NCBI GenBank assembly: GCA_016787985.1
Contig: JAEUTC010000231.1
Coordinates: 1-48,515, forward strand
DNA from: Flavobacteriales bacterium
Lineage (GTDB): Bacteria; Bacteroidota; Bacteroidia; Flavobacteriales_F; PHOS-HE28
Length of the DNA: 48,515 nt
Reading direction: 5' to 3'
Shown here: piece after piece, positions 35,233-43,980 of the stretch
Layout of the letters: every line of letters begins with the position of its first letter
Position numbering within the stretch: the first letter of the stretch is position 1
Translations under genes and position numbers: made by a program
Notes under the pieces: model-generated
Seen by the model: only the letters and a program-made list of their open reading frames with translations
Databases searched by the model: none
What the model was told of the DNA's origin: nothing

Positions 35233-35959
35233 TCCGCGCCATCAGCGCCTCCTTGTGGGTCTTGCCTACGGGAAGGCTTAATGCACCGAGCCGCACATAC
35301 CCTTCCTCCACCGCGGTGATGCGACGCGTGTCGACCAGGTAGCTCCGGTGGATGCGCAAGTGGTGCGGGCTCTTCAGCTTCTCTTCTACTGCGCCCAACG
35401 TACTGGTGATGACGTACTTCTTCGATGGAGTGAACAGCGTAACATAGTTGTCATCGGCCTCGGCGTAGAGGATGTCGTCGATGGCCACCTTCACCAGCTT
35501 GCCTTTCTCGCGGATGAAGATGCTATCAGCGATGACGAACTCGTTACGCTGGTGCTCCGTTGGTGCAGCGGTGGCATCCACATTGTTCGCAAAGCGCGCC
35601 AGAGCGAGTTCGATCTGCGTGCGCAGGTCGTTCTCGTCAAAGGGCTTGATGATGAAGCCCGCCGGCTGCAATGGTTTTACGCGCTCCAACGTGGCCTTGT
35701 CGCTGTGGCTGGTGACGAAGATGAACGGTGTGGTGTGCTTCGCCCTGACCTTCTCCGCCAGCTGCACCCCATCGGGCCCATCGCCCAGGTTGATGTCCAG
35801 CAGCAGGAGGTCGGGCTTCCGGGCCGCCACCTCGGCCATGGCGTCCAAGGCGTTGTCGCATACGGCGCACACCTCATGGCCCAGTTCCTCCAGGTGCGCG
35901 TGCAGGTCTTCCGCGATGATCGGGTCATCTTCCACTATAAGAATGCTTACAGCCTTCAT
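35219..35959 (-). CDS. LytTR-family response regulator
   Basis: A 246-residue regulator. The receiver domain (1-120) has acidic residues E10-D11-D12, phosphoacceptor D55 in LLLLDINLGD, T83 and K105 (IIKPFDEND). The LytTR DNA-binding domain (about 145-246) has FIREKGKLVKVAIDDILYAEADDNYVTL-type sequence, HLRIHRSYLVDTRRI and LPVGKTHKEALMARI. Its ATG overlaps the stop of the TPR histidine kinase gene (ATGA), so they form a coupled pair. A decayed copy of its 3' end lies 800 bases away. It is a candidate to bind the CGTTC direct repeats at 30803, 34378 and 47801, an inference from family knowledge. Confidence 0.92.
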   Translation of the reverse strand: MKAVSILIVEDDPIIAEDLHAHLEELGHEVCAVCDNALDAMAEVAARKPDLLLLDINLGDGPDGVQLAEKVRAKHTTPFIFVTSHSDKATLERVKPLQPAGFIIKPFDENDLRTQIELALARFANNVDATAAPTEHQRNEFVIADSIFIREKGKLVKVAIDDILYAEADDNYVTLFTPSKKYVITSTLGAVEEKLKSPHHLRIHRSYLVDTRRITAVEEGYVRLGALSLPVGKTHKEALMARIRTL

Positions 35960-37746
35960 CCGCGTGCAAGGTGGAAATTCCGGATGACCAATTCAACCAC
36001 AGTACCCGAATCGCTACGTACGCTCCATTGCGCCTTGAGCTTGGTGGCGAAGGTCCTGATCATGCCCCACCCGAAACCGGTGCTCTCCGCGCTGCGCGTA
36101 GCCTGTGCATCGTAGCCCACGCCATTATCCTCTACAGCGATATGCAGGGTATCATCCACACGACCCAGGCGGATGGTGAGGATACCAGGGCCGGCGTTCG
36201 GCCATGCATACTTCAGTGCATTGGTGATCAGTTCGTTGAGTATCAACCCGATCGGTACGGCCGTGTCCACATCGAGGTCGAGGTCCTCGACCTGACACTT
36301 GAGGGATACCTGCTCAACGCGGTCGTAGCTGCTGATCAAACTCCCGGCGAGCTTTTGAACATACTCCTTCATGCGCACTCCAGTGAGGTCGCCCTCGCGG
36401 TAGAGGTCCTGGTGGATGAGGGCCATGCTCTTCACGCGGAGCCGACTGTCGTTCACGGCCTCCTTCGCCTTCTCGTCGGTGATGCCCCGGCCCTGTATGC
36501 TCAGCAGGCTGCTCACGGTCTGCAGGTTGTTCTTCACGCGGTGGTGGATCTCGCGGACAAGGAGTTCTTTTTCTTTCAGCTGCGCTTCGATGATGGCGTT
36601 CTTCCGGGCTAGTTCCGCCTCTCCCCTGCGCTTCACTCGGTAGGCTCGCAGCGCAAAGAGCGCAACAAGCAACAGCAACAGGGCGCCCGTTGCGATGGCT
36701 TTGATGGTGAAGGAGCGCTGGTTCAACTGCGCCTCATTCTCCTTCAGCTGCATATCCTTTTTGTCACTCTCGTACTTCTCCTGCATTTCGGTGATGCTGG
36801 AGAGCTTCTCCACCGTGAACACGCTATCGCGCCATTGACTGAAGAGTCGCTGGTGGTGCAAGGCGCTGTCTGGTCGACCTACCCGTTCGAACCACTCGGC
36901 TAGGTCTTCATGGGCGCGGGCGATCTGTTGGAGGATGCGCATCTCGTGCGCGTTAGCCCAACCGCTGTCCAGGGCTGTGCGCGCCTCGTTCATTCGCCCG
37001 AGCGCCATCAACGTTCTTCCCTTGCCCAGGAAGGCCATGGTGCGCGTATGGTCATCCTCGTTGTAGGCGGTGCGTTGCAATGCGGCTTCATAGGCTGCGA
37101 GCGCCCCATCGATATCCCCAAGAGCAGTGTAGGAATTGCCCAGGTTGAGCCAAGCGCTGGCGGCATGAGCAGACTGGCCAATGGCGTCCAAGTCCCCAGC
37201 CGCCCGCCGATAGATAACGGCGCTACTGTCGTGTGCCCCTCGTTCTTGATGGATGTTACCGATGTTGTTGAGCACGTTGGCCGTCCAGATCGTATCCCTC
37301 ATGGCCGTAAATCCGCGTCGCGCCAATTGGAACCGGTCCAAAGCGCCCTGTAGATGACCCTGCTCGATAAGGACACCACCGATGTTGTTGTGCAACATGG
37401 CCGTGTACCATACATCGCCGATGTGCTCGAACAGATCCAACGCCCGTGTGTAGTGTACCATCGCCTCGTCATAGTCACTCCTTGTGGCGTAACACATCCC
37501 TTGGAAGTTCTCGCCCTTGGCGATGTGGAAGGTGTCCACCGCCTGCCGAGCGATCTCCGTGTATTGCTGCGCATGGGCCAGCGCCACGTCGGGTTCAGTG
37601 AATACGGTAGCACGAACCAACTCGGTGAGGACGGGAAGTCGCGTGGTGTCGTTAGGCAGGCCGATAAGCCGGGTGCGCAGTGCCTCGACCTGCGCCTGGC
37701 AAACGGATGCACAGATGGCTGCGAACAAGAAGTGGGAGAGTCGCAC
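35956..37746 (-). CDS. TPR-containing sensor histidine kinase (HisKA_2 type)
   Basis: A 596-residue protein from a GTG start. Signal peptide residues 1-19; TPR repeats from about 55 to 305 (NIGGVLIEQGHLQGALDRFQ, NIGNIHQERGAHDSSAVIYR, NLGNSYTALGDIDGALAAYE). A coiled coil lies before one membrane segment near 348-368 (AIATGALLLLLVALFALRAY). The kinase core is the HisKA_2 kind, with H-box EIHHRVKNNLQTVSSLL, N-box ILNELITNALKYAW and glycine boxes VEDNGVGY and GFGWGMIRTF. The periplasmic TPRs presumably sense a protein partner. It passes phosphate to the overlapping LytTR regulator. Confidence 0.92.
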   Translation of the reverse strand: MRLSHFLFAAICASVCQAQVEALRTRLIGLPNDTTRLPVLTELVRATVFTEPDVALAHAQQYTEIARQAVDTFHIAKGENFQGMCYATRSDYDEAMVHYTRALDLFEHIGDVWYTAMLHNNIGGVLIEQGHLQGALDRFQLARRGFTAMRDTIWTANVLNNIGNIHQERGAHDSSAVIYRRAAGDLDAIGQSAHAASAWLNLGNSYTALGDIDGALAAYEAALQRTAYNEDDHTRTMAFLGKGRTLMALGRMNEARTALDSGWANAHEMRILQQIARAHEDLAEWFERVGRPDSALHHQRLFSQWRDSVFTVEKLSSITEMQEKYESDKKDMQLKENEAQLNQRSFTIKAIATGALLLLLVALFALRAYRVKRRGEAELARKNAIIEAQLKEKELLVREIHHRVKNNLQTVSSLLSIQGRGITDEKAKEAVNDSRLRVKSMALIHQDLYREGDLTGVRMKEYVQKLAGSLISSYDRVEQVSLKCQVEDLDLDVDTAVPIGLILNELITNALKYAWPNAGPGILTIRLGRVDDTLHIAVEDNGVGYDAQATRSAESTGFGWGMIRTFATKLKAQWSVRSDSGTVVELVIRNFHLARG

Positions 37747-38055
37747 GGCAGAAAGATCGTGCTTTCATCGGAAAACAATGAGCCATGGTCGATACACCTG
37801 AACTCGAAGTACTCACCTATCTGTTCGATCGGGGTTAACCCACGCCCGATACGGATCCAACGGGAAACATGCACTGATGAGGTTGGCCAGCAATACGACG
37901 TTCTTTTCCCGTGGAACTCCATTCGTTCCCTTGCCACCCCTCTTTAAATGATCAGTTCAAGCCGTCACTCAGGCTGAAGTTGGTGGACTTGGACGTGGCC
38001 CACCACTCCGTAACATGCCCTCTGATCGATCGCGTAAACCGACCTTCGTGGCACC
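37747..38055. other. Intergenic region between the TPR kinase and DUF1569 genes
   Basis: Divergent promoters are expected here. Weak -7-like boxes: minus strand ATCTTTC near 37752 and plus strand GACCTTCG at 38040-38047. No RNA gene and no supported coding sequence. Confidence 0.4.
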
Positions 38056-38520
38056 ATGGACAACATCTTCGACCGCACGATCTGCGATGCTCACATCGCC
38101 CGCATCCACACGCTCACCGCTGGAACACGGCCGCAGTGGGGAAAGATGAACGCGGCGCAGATGCTCGCCCACCTGAGCAAGCCCTACGAGATGGTGTGCG
38201 ACCCGAACTACGCGGCCACGCATAAGCGACCCAATGGCCTGGCGCGCTTCCTGCTGAAGAGCTTCCTGAAACCCATCGTCGTGGGGCCCAAACCATACGC
38301 CAAGAACTCACGCACAGCGCCGGAATTCGTGGTGGCCGATGAGCGCGTGTTGGAGGTGGAGCGAAAGCGCTTGATCGGCTACATCGACCAAGTGCAGGCC
38401 TGGGGCGCGAAGCACTTCGAGGGCAAAGACAACCACAGCTTCGGCGTGATGAGCGCGCAGGAATGGAACAACCTGTTCGCGAAGCACCTGGACCACCACC
38501 TGCGGCAGTTCGGGGTGTAG
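38056..38520 (+). CDS. DUF1569 (DinB-superfamily) protein
   Basis: A 154-residue protein matching DUF1569 from end to end: RIHTLTAGTRPQWGKMNAAQ, MLAHLSKPYEM, LKPIVVGPKPYAKNS, FVVADERVLEVERKRLI, and the closing WNNLFAKHLDHHLRQFGV. The fold is a four-helix bundle of the DinB type; the histidines of HLS and KHLDHHL could form a metal site. The biochemical role of the family is not established. It stands alone on the plus strand, with the convergent beta-propeller gene 28 bases downstream. Confidence 0.88.
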   Translation: MDNIFDRTICDAHIARIHTLTAGTRPQWGKMNAAQMLAHLSKPYEMVCDPNYAATHKRPNGLARFLLKSFLKPIVVGPKPYAKNSRTAPEFVVADERVLEVERKRLIGYIDQVQAWGAKHFEGKDNHSFGVMSAQEWNNLFAKHLDHHLRQFGV

Positions 38521-38548
38521 CATCCAGGCACCTGAACACCGCCACCGG

Positions 38549-39694
38549 TCAGTGTGAGATCACCAAGGGAATGCGGCAAGTCTCTGAGTGCACCTTCAGT
38601 TCAAGGACGTATTCTCCGGGCGCTAGATAGGGCAGAGCGATGTCCCCTGATCCGCTGACGACCGCCTCCGCCAGTAGCGCTCCGTTCAGCTCATAGATCC
38701 GGGATCGACCTGCCGGGTCGGCACCTTCCACATGTACGTACCTGTCCGCGGGGATCGGGAAGGTATGTCCCACCCGTTCCGACGCAGGCCCGGGAAATGG
38801 ACCCATAGGCACCGCCATCACCCATAACGCCGGAGCTTGCCCAGGGGCCCACTCGTTCCCGATGTACACTTCTCCAGGACCGGTCCACGCAAGGGCCTCC
38901 GCTTGTAGTGGACCTGCTTGAATGGGATGGCGGACATGCTCCCGGCTGAAGAAACGGTGGTCCTCGAACCCGCTGAACACCCAGAGGAAGGGCACGGTCG
39001 ATCCCTCGTCATGTCCGAGCAGGGCAAGCTTACCGGTCGCTCCGTCGTACGCGGCGTCCGTCACAAGCCCTTGCACATCGAACACGGTACGCCGCAACGC
39101 GACATGATCCCCGGGTAACGCCGGTAGCGCATACACCTGGGTATGCCCATCGATCCAATCCTTCGTGAAGAGGAACAACGAATCTTCCATGGCGACTAGC
39201 GCTTCGCAATCCCAGTACGTGTTGTCGGGTGCGGGGGCGAAGTCGAGCTGATCCTCGTATCGGAAGCGGATGGTGTCCACACCGATCGTTGCGACATCAC
39301 TGGTAAGCTGCGCCAGCGGGAATCGGTAGATCCGAAGGTCCGTCCGGCTGCCGGCGTTATTGCCGACATCCGCGACATAGACATGGGTGCCGTCGCTGAC
39401 GATGGCCTCCCAGTCCACATTGGTGGCATTACTCAACGTTACCTGCTGCAGCACATCACCGTTCTCCTCGGCGATGCGGTACAAGGCATTCTCATTCCCG
39501 CTGTCGAGGATGACCCATGTGTCCGATCCGATCCTCAATAACCCACTAACCTCATTCAACAATGGAGGCAGTTCCGTGATCAGCTCGGGTGATAGCGGCT
39601 GCGTGCGTATCGCGGCAGGGAGCAGCCAAAGCAGAGCCACAATGGGTATCCACCCACGACAACGATCCTGCTTGATGCCAGTGCACGTTCGCAT
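38549..39694 (-). CDS. Secreted beta-propeller-like protein, probable T9SS cargo
   Basis: A 381-residue protein starting at 39694 (MRTCTGIKQDRCRGWIPIV), giving a signal peptide with hydrophobic VALLWLLPAA. Residues 35-300 have the repeated pattern of a beta-propeller (NVDWEAIVSDGTHVYVADVG, YWDCEALVAMEDSLFLFTKDW, LQAEALAWTGPGEVYIGNE). The final 75 residues (HTFPIPADRYVHVEGADP ... GEYVLELKVHSE) resemble a diverged type A sorting domain without the usual PNP motif. Function unknown. The frame open to 39724 adds residues ahead of the signal and is less likely. It follows the ABC operon by 44 bases on the same strand. Confidence 0.75.
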   Translation of the reverse strand: MRTCTGIKQDRCRGWIPIVALLWLLPAAIRTQPLSPELITELPPLLNEVSGLLRIGSDTWVILDSGNENALYRIAEENGDVLQQVTLSNATNVDWEAIVSDGTHVYVADVGNNAGSRTDLRIYRFPLAQLTSDVATIGVDTIRFRYEDQLDFAPAPDNTYWDCEALVAMEDSLFLFTKDWIDGHTQVYALPALPGDHVALRRTVFDVQGLVTDAAYDGATGKLALLGHDEGSTVPFLWVFSGFEDHRFFSREHVRHPIQAGPLQAEALAWTGPGEVYIGNEWAPGQAPALWVMAVPMGPFPGPASERVGHTFPIPADRYVHVEGADPAGRSRIYELNGALLAEAVVSGSGDIALPYLAPGEYVLELKVHSETCRIPLVISH

Positions 39695-39738
39695 AGTCCT
39701 GCACAAGTTACACAGAACATCCACCGAGGCCCTCTGCG

Positions 39739-40422
39739 CTAGCCGACCACTTTCCCATCATCCATCTCGATGATACGATCGGTGCGGGCTGCAAAATCAT
39801 TGTCGTGCGTGACCACCAACAGGCTCTGTTCATGGTGCGCTGAAATGCTCTTGAAAATGTCGAAAACGTTGCCGCTGTTCTTGCTGTCCAGATTGCCCGT
39901 AGGTTCATCGCCCATGATGATCAACGGATCGTTCACCAACGCACGTGCGATGGCGACGCGTTGCTTCTGTCCTCCGCTCAACTGGTTGGCGCTCTTCAAG
40001 GCGTGGTCGTGCATGTCCAATTCGCGCAGCCGCTGCATGGCGCGGTGCTCCACCTCCTGGGTGCTGTGCTTTCCCAGCTTCAAGCCGGGCAGCATCACGT
40101 TCTTCAGCACACTGAATTCGGGCAACAGGTAGTGGAACTGGAAGACGAAACCGATCTTCTCGTTCCGGATCCGCGCCAGGCGTTCGCCGCTCAAGCCGCG
40201 TGTAGGCTCCCCATCGATCATCACCTCACCCTCGTAGTCCGTGTCCATGGTGCTGAGGATGTAGAGCAAGGTGCTCTTGCCGCAGCCGCTCTTGCCGGTG
40301 ATGCTCACGAACTCTCCACGCTTCACCACCAACGAGACCTTCTTCAAGACCTGAACGGTCACCGGGTCGTGGAACGACTTGATGACATCGTGCACTTCGA
40401 GTATGTTCTCCGTGGCCTTCAT
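39739..40422 (-). CDS. ABC transporter ATP-binding protein (LolD/MacB type)
   Basis: A 227-residue ATPase with Walker [11 protein letters not shown]-loop [10 protein letters not shown], signature [15 protein letters not shown] and Walker [15 protein letters not shown], followed by the H-loop VVTHD. The start at 40422 ([17 protein letters not shown]) overlaps the permease stop in an ATGA, so translation is coupled. It powers the permease encoded upstream. The family works in lipoprotein sorting, macrolide or peptide export, or glycolipid export; the membrane-fusion partner here favours export across the envelope. Confidence 0.92.
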   Translation of the reverse strand: MKATENILEVHDVIKSFHDPVTVQVLKKVSLVVKRGEFVSITGKSGCGKSTLLYILSTMDTDYEGEVMIDGEPTRGLSGERLARIRNEKIGFVFQFHYLLPEFSVLKNVMLPGLKLGKHSTQEVEHRAMQRLRELDMHDHALKSANQLSGGQKQRVAIARALVNDPLIIMGDEPTGNLDSKNSGNVFDIFKSISAHHEQSLLVVTHDNDFAARTDRIIEMDDGKVVG

Positions 40423-41690
40423 TTTCCTCGGATGATCTCCACCGGATCCACCTGACTCGCCTTGCGCGCGGGGAACCAGCCCGCGATCCATGTGGTGAGC
40501 AGCGCGAAGGTGACGGCGATGATGTAGTACTTCGGATCGTAGTCCACCGGGAAGGTGGTGATGGTGGGCAGGGCCGCCGTGATGAAGGGGATGTTGTCCA
40601 CCACGTTCTGCATGACGAAACCGAAGATCAGTCCGGCGAGGCCACCGGTGAAGCCGATCACCATGCTCAGGAGCAAGAAGATCCGCCGCACATCACTCCC
40701 ACTGAAGCCGGTGGCCTTGAGGATGGCGATGGCATCCAGCTTCTCGTAGATCATCATGTTGAGGATGTTGTAGATGCCGAAGCCGGCTACGATCAACAGC
40801 ACCACGCCGACCGCATAACTGATGATGTTACGCACGTCGCTACCGGTCTCGAACTGGGCATTGGCGGTCTGGATGTCGAGCGCATCCACATCGAACCGTG
40901 CTTGGAATTCCTTCGCCAAGGCCGGCGCCGACAGGATGTCCTTCAACTTCACGTTGATGTCGGTGAAGTAGCTGCCAGGTCGCGCAAGGAGCTTTTGCAC
41001 CGTCTTGATGTTGGCGAAACATTGCACCTTGTCCAGATCGGCAAGGCCGCTTTGATAGATGCCCACCACCCGCAACAAGGCACGATCGCCCGTGGCGGTG
41101 GTCACCTGCACATTCTCCCCGATGCCGGTTCCCATCAGGTCCGCCAAGCCTTTGCCGAGGACCACGGTGTTCTGCCCGGCCACCAGGTCCTGTGGATCAC
41201 CTTGCACCAAGTAGTCACGGAACTGGTAGTAGCGCACCTCCTGCATCACATCCACGCCGCTCACCTGGGCGTTCAGGTCCACGGTGCCCACGTTGAAGAA
41301 GACCTGCGCCACCAAGCGCGGCGAGACCGCCAACACGCGTGCATCGTTCTCCAACGCCTGCATGATCGCCGTCGCGTTACGCAGCCTCGGCAATTCGTCC
41401 TTTGGCTTCACCGAACGAATGAAATGGTGCGCGCTATCGGCACCTGCCGCGGTGCCTTGTGCCCACGCCTGTTCGATCGGCTGTTGCGGCGAGACCTTCA
41501 GCTCGTTGTACAACCGCACGTGGGGCGTGCGGTTCAGGATCAGTCCATCCAGCAAGCCGTTCAACCCGTTCATGAACCCCAATAGCGTGACGAACATGGT
41601 GATGCTGAAGGTGACGCCCACGGCCGCGATCACGCTCTGCTTCAGCTTGGCGCGGAGCAGGGTGATGGCGATGGAGAGCAGCAGGCGCAT
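40419..41690 (-). CDS. ABC transporter permease (FtsX/MacB type)
   Basis: A 423-residue membrane protein: one membrane segment near residues 20-42, a large periplasmic domain (about 45-275, MacB-PCD type), then three membrane segments near 285-312, 330-355 and 380-403 (VGVVLLIVAGFGIYNILNMM; MVIGFTGGLAGLIFGFVMQ; YYIIAVTFALLTTWIAGW). The ending ARKASQVDPVEIIRG is the usual FtsX-family C-terminus. Four segments and the long loop make it a mechanotransmission-type exporter rather than an importer. Lies between adaptor and ATPase genes in one operon. Confidence 0.92.
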   Translation of the reverse strand: MRLLLSIAITLLRAKLKQSVIAAVGVTFSITMFVTLLGFMNGLNGLLDGLILNRTPHVRLYNELKVSPQQPIEQAWAQGTAAGADSAHHFIRSVKPKDELPRLRNATAIMQALENDARVLAVSPRLVAQVFFNVGTVDLNAQVSGVDVMQEVRYYQFRDYLVQGDPQDLVAGQNTVVLGKGLADLMGTGIGENVQVTTATGDRALLRVVGIYQSGLADLDKVQCFANIKTVQKLLARPGSYFTDINVKLKDILSAPALAKEFQARFDVDALDIQTANAQFETGSDVRNIISYAVGVVLLIVAGFGIYNILNMMIYEKLDAIAILKATGFSGSDVRRIFLLLSMVIGFTGGLAGLIFGFVMQNVVDNIPFITAALPTITTFPVDYDPKYYIIAVTFALLTTWIAGWFPARKASQVDPVEIIRGK

Positions 41691-41696
41691 CGCTGA

Positions 41697-42782
41697 TCAC
41701 GGTTTGTAGAGCGTGGTGGTGGCATCGATGCCTTCCAACACCTCCACGCGTTCCATGTCGCGGATGCCGAGCTTCACCGCCGTGCGTTCTTCGGGACCGG
41801 TGAGGACGAACGCACCATCGACGATGTAGGATGCCGGAATGGTGAGCGCCCTTTCCTTCTTCTGGAGCACGATGCTGGCCTCGGCCGTGAGGTTCGGGTA
41901 GAGCGTGGGAGGCCGCTCGACGAACGCGGCGTTGATGCGGAAGGTGCGCGACCGTTCATCCATCAAGGGCACGATCCGCGTGACCGATGCGCGGAAGGCC
42001 TGGTCGCGGTAGCTGTCCAAGGTGATGAAGGCCTCCTGCCCGACCTGCACACGCGTGATGTCGTACTCATCCACCTCCAGTTCCAAGTACAGGTCCGTGG
42101 CACTGCCGATCACCGCTACGGCCCGCTGCGTGGTGGCGAGTTCGCCGGGCTCGATCATGATGTCGTACACGATGCCATCGATGAGGCTTCGCGGCGTGCG
42201 GTCATCGTTCCCCGCTCCGCTGATGGCTGCGCTGTTGCGCGCCACATCCAACTCGGTGCGCAAACGGTTACGGGTCTCTTCCAGTGCCTTCTGCGCACGG
42301 GAATAAGCCGCCTTGCTTCCGTTGAAGGCCAATTCACGCTGGTCCAATTCACTCTTGCTGCCGATGCGTTGTTCCCACAAGGCTCGCTGCCGCGCGTAGT
42401 TGGTGCTGTCCAGCGTGTACTTGTCACGCGCTTGTATGACCGCTTCGCGCAGTTGCGTCAACACGGGACCACTGTCCGACACGTTCTGTTCCAACAAACG
42501 CAATTGGGCGTCCGCACTTCGGGCAGCGGCCGCGCTGGTACGGTCGTCCATCCGCAGGATGGGCTGGCCCGCTTTCACCGTATCGCCTTCGCGGACCAAT
42601 AGCGCCGCCACGGTTCCATTCACGGCGGGGAACACTTGGTACTGGCCTACCGCCTTCACGATGCCGCTGGCGTACACGCTTTCGGTGATGAGCGCAGCCG
42701 TTGGCGTGGTGGTCTCCCGCTCCTCTGCGCAACCAACGAACAACAGGACGGGTAAAGCGAAGGAGATGATCGATCGGCGCAT
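41697..42782 (-). CDS. Membrane-fusion (periplasmic adaptor) lipoprotein
   Basis: A 361-residue HlyD/RND-type adaptor. The lipobox LFVGC at residues 14-18 makes it a lipoprotein. A biotinyl-lipoyl-like half follows (VFPAVNGTVAALLVREGDTV, residues about 50-75), then a long coiled-coil hairpin (about 80-185), the second half-motif (IVYDIMIEPGELATT) and beta-barrel domains. First gene of the adaptor-permease-ATPase operon, with 6 bases before the permease. The arrangement resembles MacAB or DevBCA export systems; no outer-membrane channel gene is present here. Confidence 0.9.
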   Translation of the reverse strand: MRRSIISFALPVLLFVGCAEERETTTPTAALITESVYASGIVKAVGQYQVFPAVNGTVAALLVREGDTVKAGQPILRMDDRTSAAAARSADAQLRLLEQNVSDSGPVLTQLREAVIQARDKYTLDSTNYARQRALWEQRIGSKSELDQRELAFNGSKAAYSRAQKALEETRNRLRTELDVARNSAAISGAGNDDRTPRSLIDGIVYDIMIEPGELATTQRAVAVIGSATDLYLELEVDEYDITRVQVGQEAFITLDSYRDQAFRASVTRIVPLMDERSRTFRINAAFVERPPTLYPNLTAEASIVLQKKERALTIPASYIVDGAFVLTGPEERTAVKLGIRDMERVEVLEGIDATTTLYKP

Positions 42783-42904
42783 GATGCGAAGTTCGACATG
42801 GAACCCACATCCCGAAAGGACGACCGTCAGGCCATTGAGCGAGATCAGATGTCCCGTGGTGGTCCAATGGTCGAGAACACTGAACTTCGCCCGGCGGAAA
42901 CCAC

Positions 42905-43321
42905 ATGACCATGTCCAGCATCAGCAGCAACAAAGCCCCCGAGCCCGTAGGCCACTACCCGCATGCCCGCCGCGTGGGCGATCTGCTCTTCCTCAGTGGT
43001 GTGGGCCCGCGCGAACGGGGCACCAAGAAGATCCCCGGGGTGGAGCTGAACGCCGATGGTACGATAGCCTCTTACGACATCGAAACGCAGGTGCGCAGCG
43101 TGTTCCAGAACGTGAAGTGGATCTTGGAGGACAGCGGCAGCAGCTGGGAGAAGATCGTGGACGTGACGGTGTACCTCACCAACATGAAGGACGACTTTCC
43201 CACGTACAACCGCTTGTGGAAGGAGTACTTCGAAGTGGATCCGCCGTGCCGAACGACGTTGGAGATCAATTGCCTGCCAACGCCGATCGCCATTGAGCTG
43301 AAGGTTATTGCGACGATCTGA
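42905..43321 (+). CDS. RidA-family protein, probable 2-aminomuconate deaminase
   Basis: A 138-residue RidA/YjgF-family protein. It has the family core: HYPHARRVGDLLFLSGVG, VRSVFQNVKWILEDSGSSW, VDVTVYLTNMKDDFPTYN, and CRTTLEINCLPTPIAIELK with the conserved active-site Arg. The opening PxGHYPHARRVGD and the ending resemble 2-aminomuconate deaminases of the nitrobenzene and 2-nitrobenzoate pathways more than enamine-damage RidA proteins. It would deaminate 2-aminomuconate produced by the dehydrogenase at 20990-22432. General RidA activity is the alternative. ATG at 42911 could also serve. Its stop overlaps the convergent metalloprotease gene by 17 bases. Confidence 0.82.
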   Translation: MTMSSISSNKAPEPVGHYPHARRVGDLLFLSGVGPRERGTKKIPGVELNADGTIASYDIETQVRSVFQNVKWILEDSGSSWEKIVDVTVYLTNMKDDFPTYNRLWKEYFEVDPPCRTTLEINCLPTPIAIELKVIATI

Positions 43322-43955
43322 GCCGAGCGGTACATTCCCCACAGAAACCGGGGTCGGCCTCGTCCATGCTGCTAAGACGTTCAACTGCGTCACGCATTAC
43401 ACAGCTCAGGTTCGGGCAATGCGGCAGCTTTCGATCGTGCCCCAACTCGTGCACAACCACCTTCTTCAACCGATCGAAGAAGAGCACGCTCTTGCCGTCG
43501 CCTAGACGAGAGGTGCTAACCACGCAGCTCGGCCCTCCGACATAGCCAAGCCCGAAGATCCCAAAATCCCTGTACTTCCACGCGGGCTCCTTGATCGCCC
43601 CATTGCTGTCGTACTTCGTTGTACTGATATCCTGCTGTGTAATGCCGATCACGAAGTCCACGCTATCTGGTTTTATGGACCCCAGCCAAGCGATCAAAGT
43701 GTCCGCACGGTGCCGTGGAGTGCGGACGTTGATGTAGGCTTGCGGCGGAAGGTTTCGGCGGGCGAACAACAATGCCGTTGCTCCGTGCTCGCGTGAAATG
43801 GCCGCTCGAACACTGTCCAACACTGCGGTCGGAACCTCGCCTAATGGCTGAATGGCTATCACCGGTGCTTCAACACCCGAGTTCTGTTGTCGTGGCCGCT
43901 CATTCGTTCCGCACGCCGCCAGAAAAAAAGCAATGCAAGCTATAGCAGAGCGCAT
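43305..43955 (-). CDS. Archaemetzincin-like zinc metalloprotease, lipoprotein
   Basis: A 216-residue protein with a lipoprotein signal (LAAC, Cys 15). The zinc region is VVHELGHDRKLPHCPNLSC followed by VMRD and, about 18 residues on, FCGEC. This matches the archaemetzincin pattern of an HExxH motif, a downstream His-Cys, CxM and CxxC, except that the Gly eight residues from the first His is Lys here. The upstream half (LDSVRAAISREHG, RADTLIAWLGSI, DFVIGITQQDIST) also fits the family. Usual members are not obviously lipoproteins, so anchoring to the envelope is noteworthy. Substrate unknown. Confidence 0.85.
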   Translation of the reverse strand: MRSAIACIAFFLAACGTNERPRQQNSGVEAPVIAIQPLGEVPTAVLDSVRAAISREHGATALLFARRNLPPQAYINVRTPRHRADTLIAWLGSIKPDSVDFVIGITQQDISTTKYDSNGAIKEPAWKYRDFGIFGLGYVGGPSCVVSTSRLGDGKSVLFFDRLKKVVVHELGHDRKLPHCPNLSCVMRDAVERLSSMDEADPGFCGECTARLRSSQ

Positions 43956-43980
43956 GCCCGAAGATCGTACACGGCGTGCC

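Noticed and set aside
37785..37838. 17-residue open frame (MVDTPELEVLTYLFDRG)
   Set aside because: Too short to support, with no promoter or homology evidence; kept as intergenic.
37895..37930. Two CGTTC boxes near the TPR kinase promoter as a fourth LytTR site
   Set aside because: Spacing is 25 bases, flanks do not match, and position relative to a -7 element differs from the three accepted sites.
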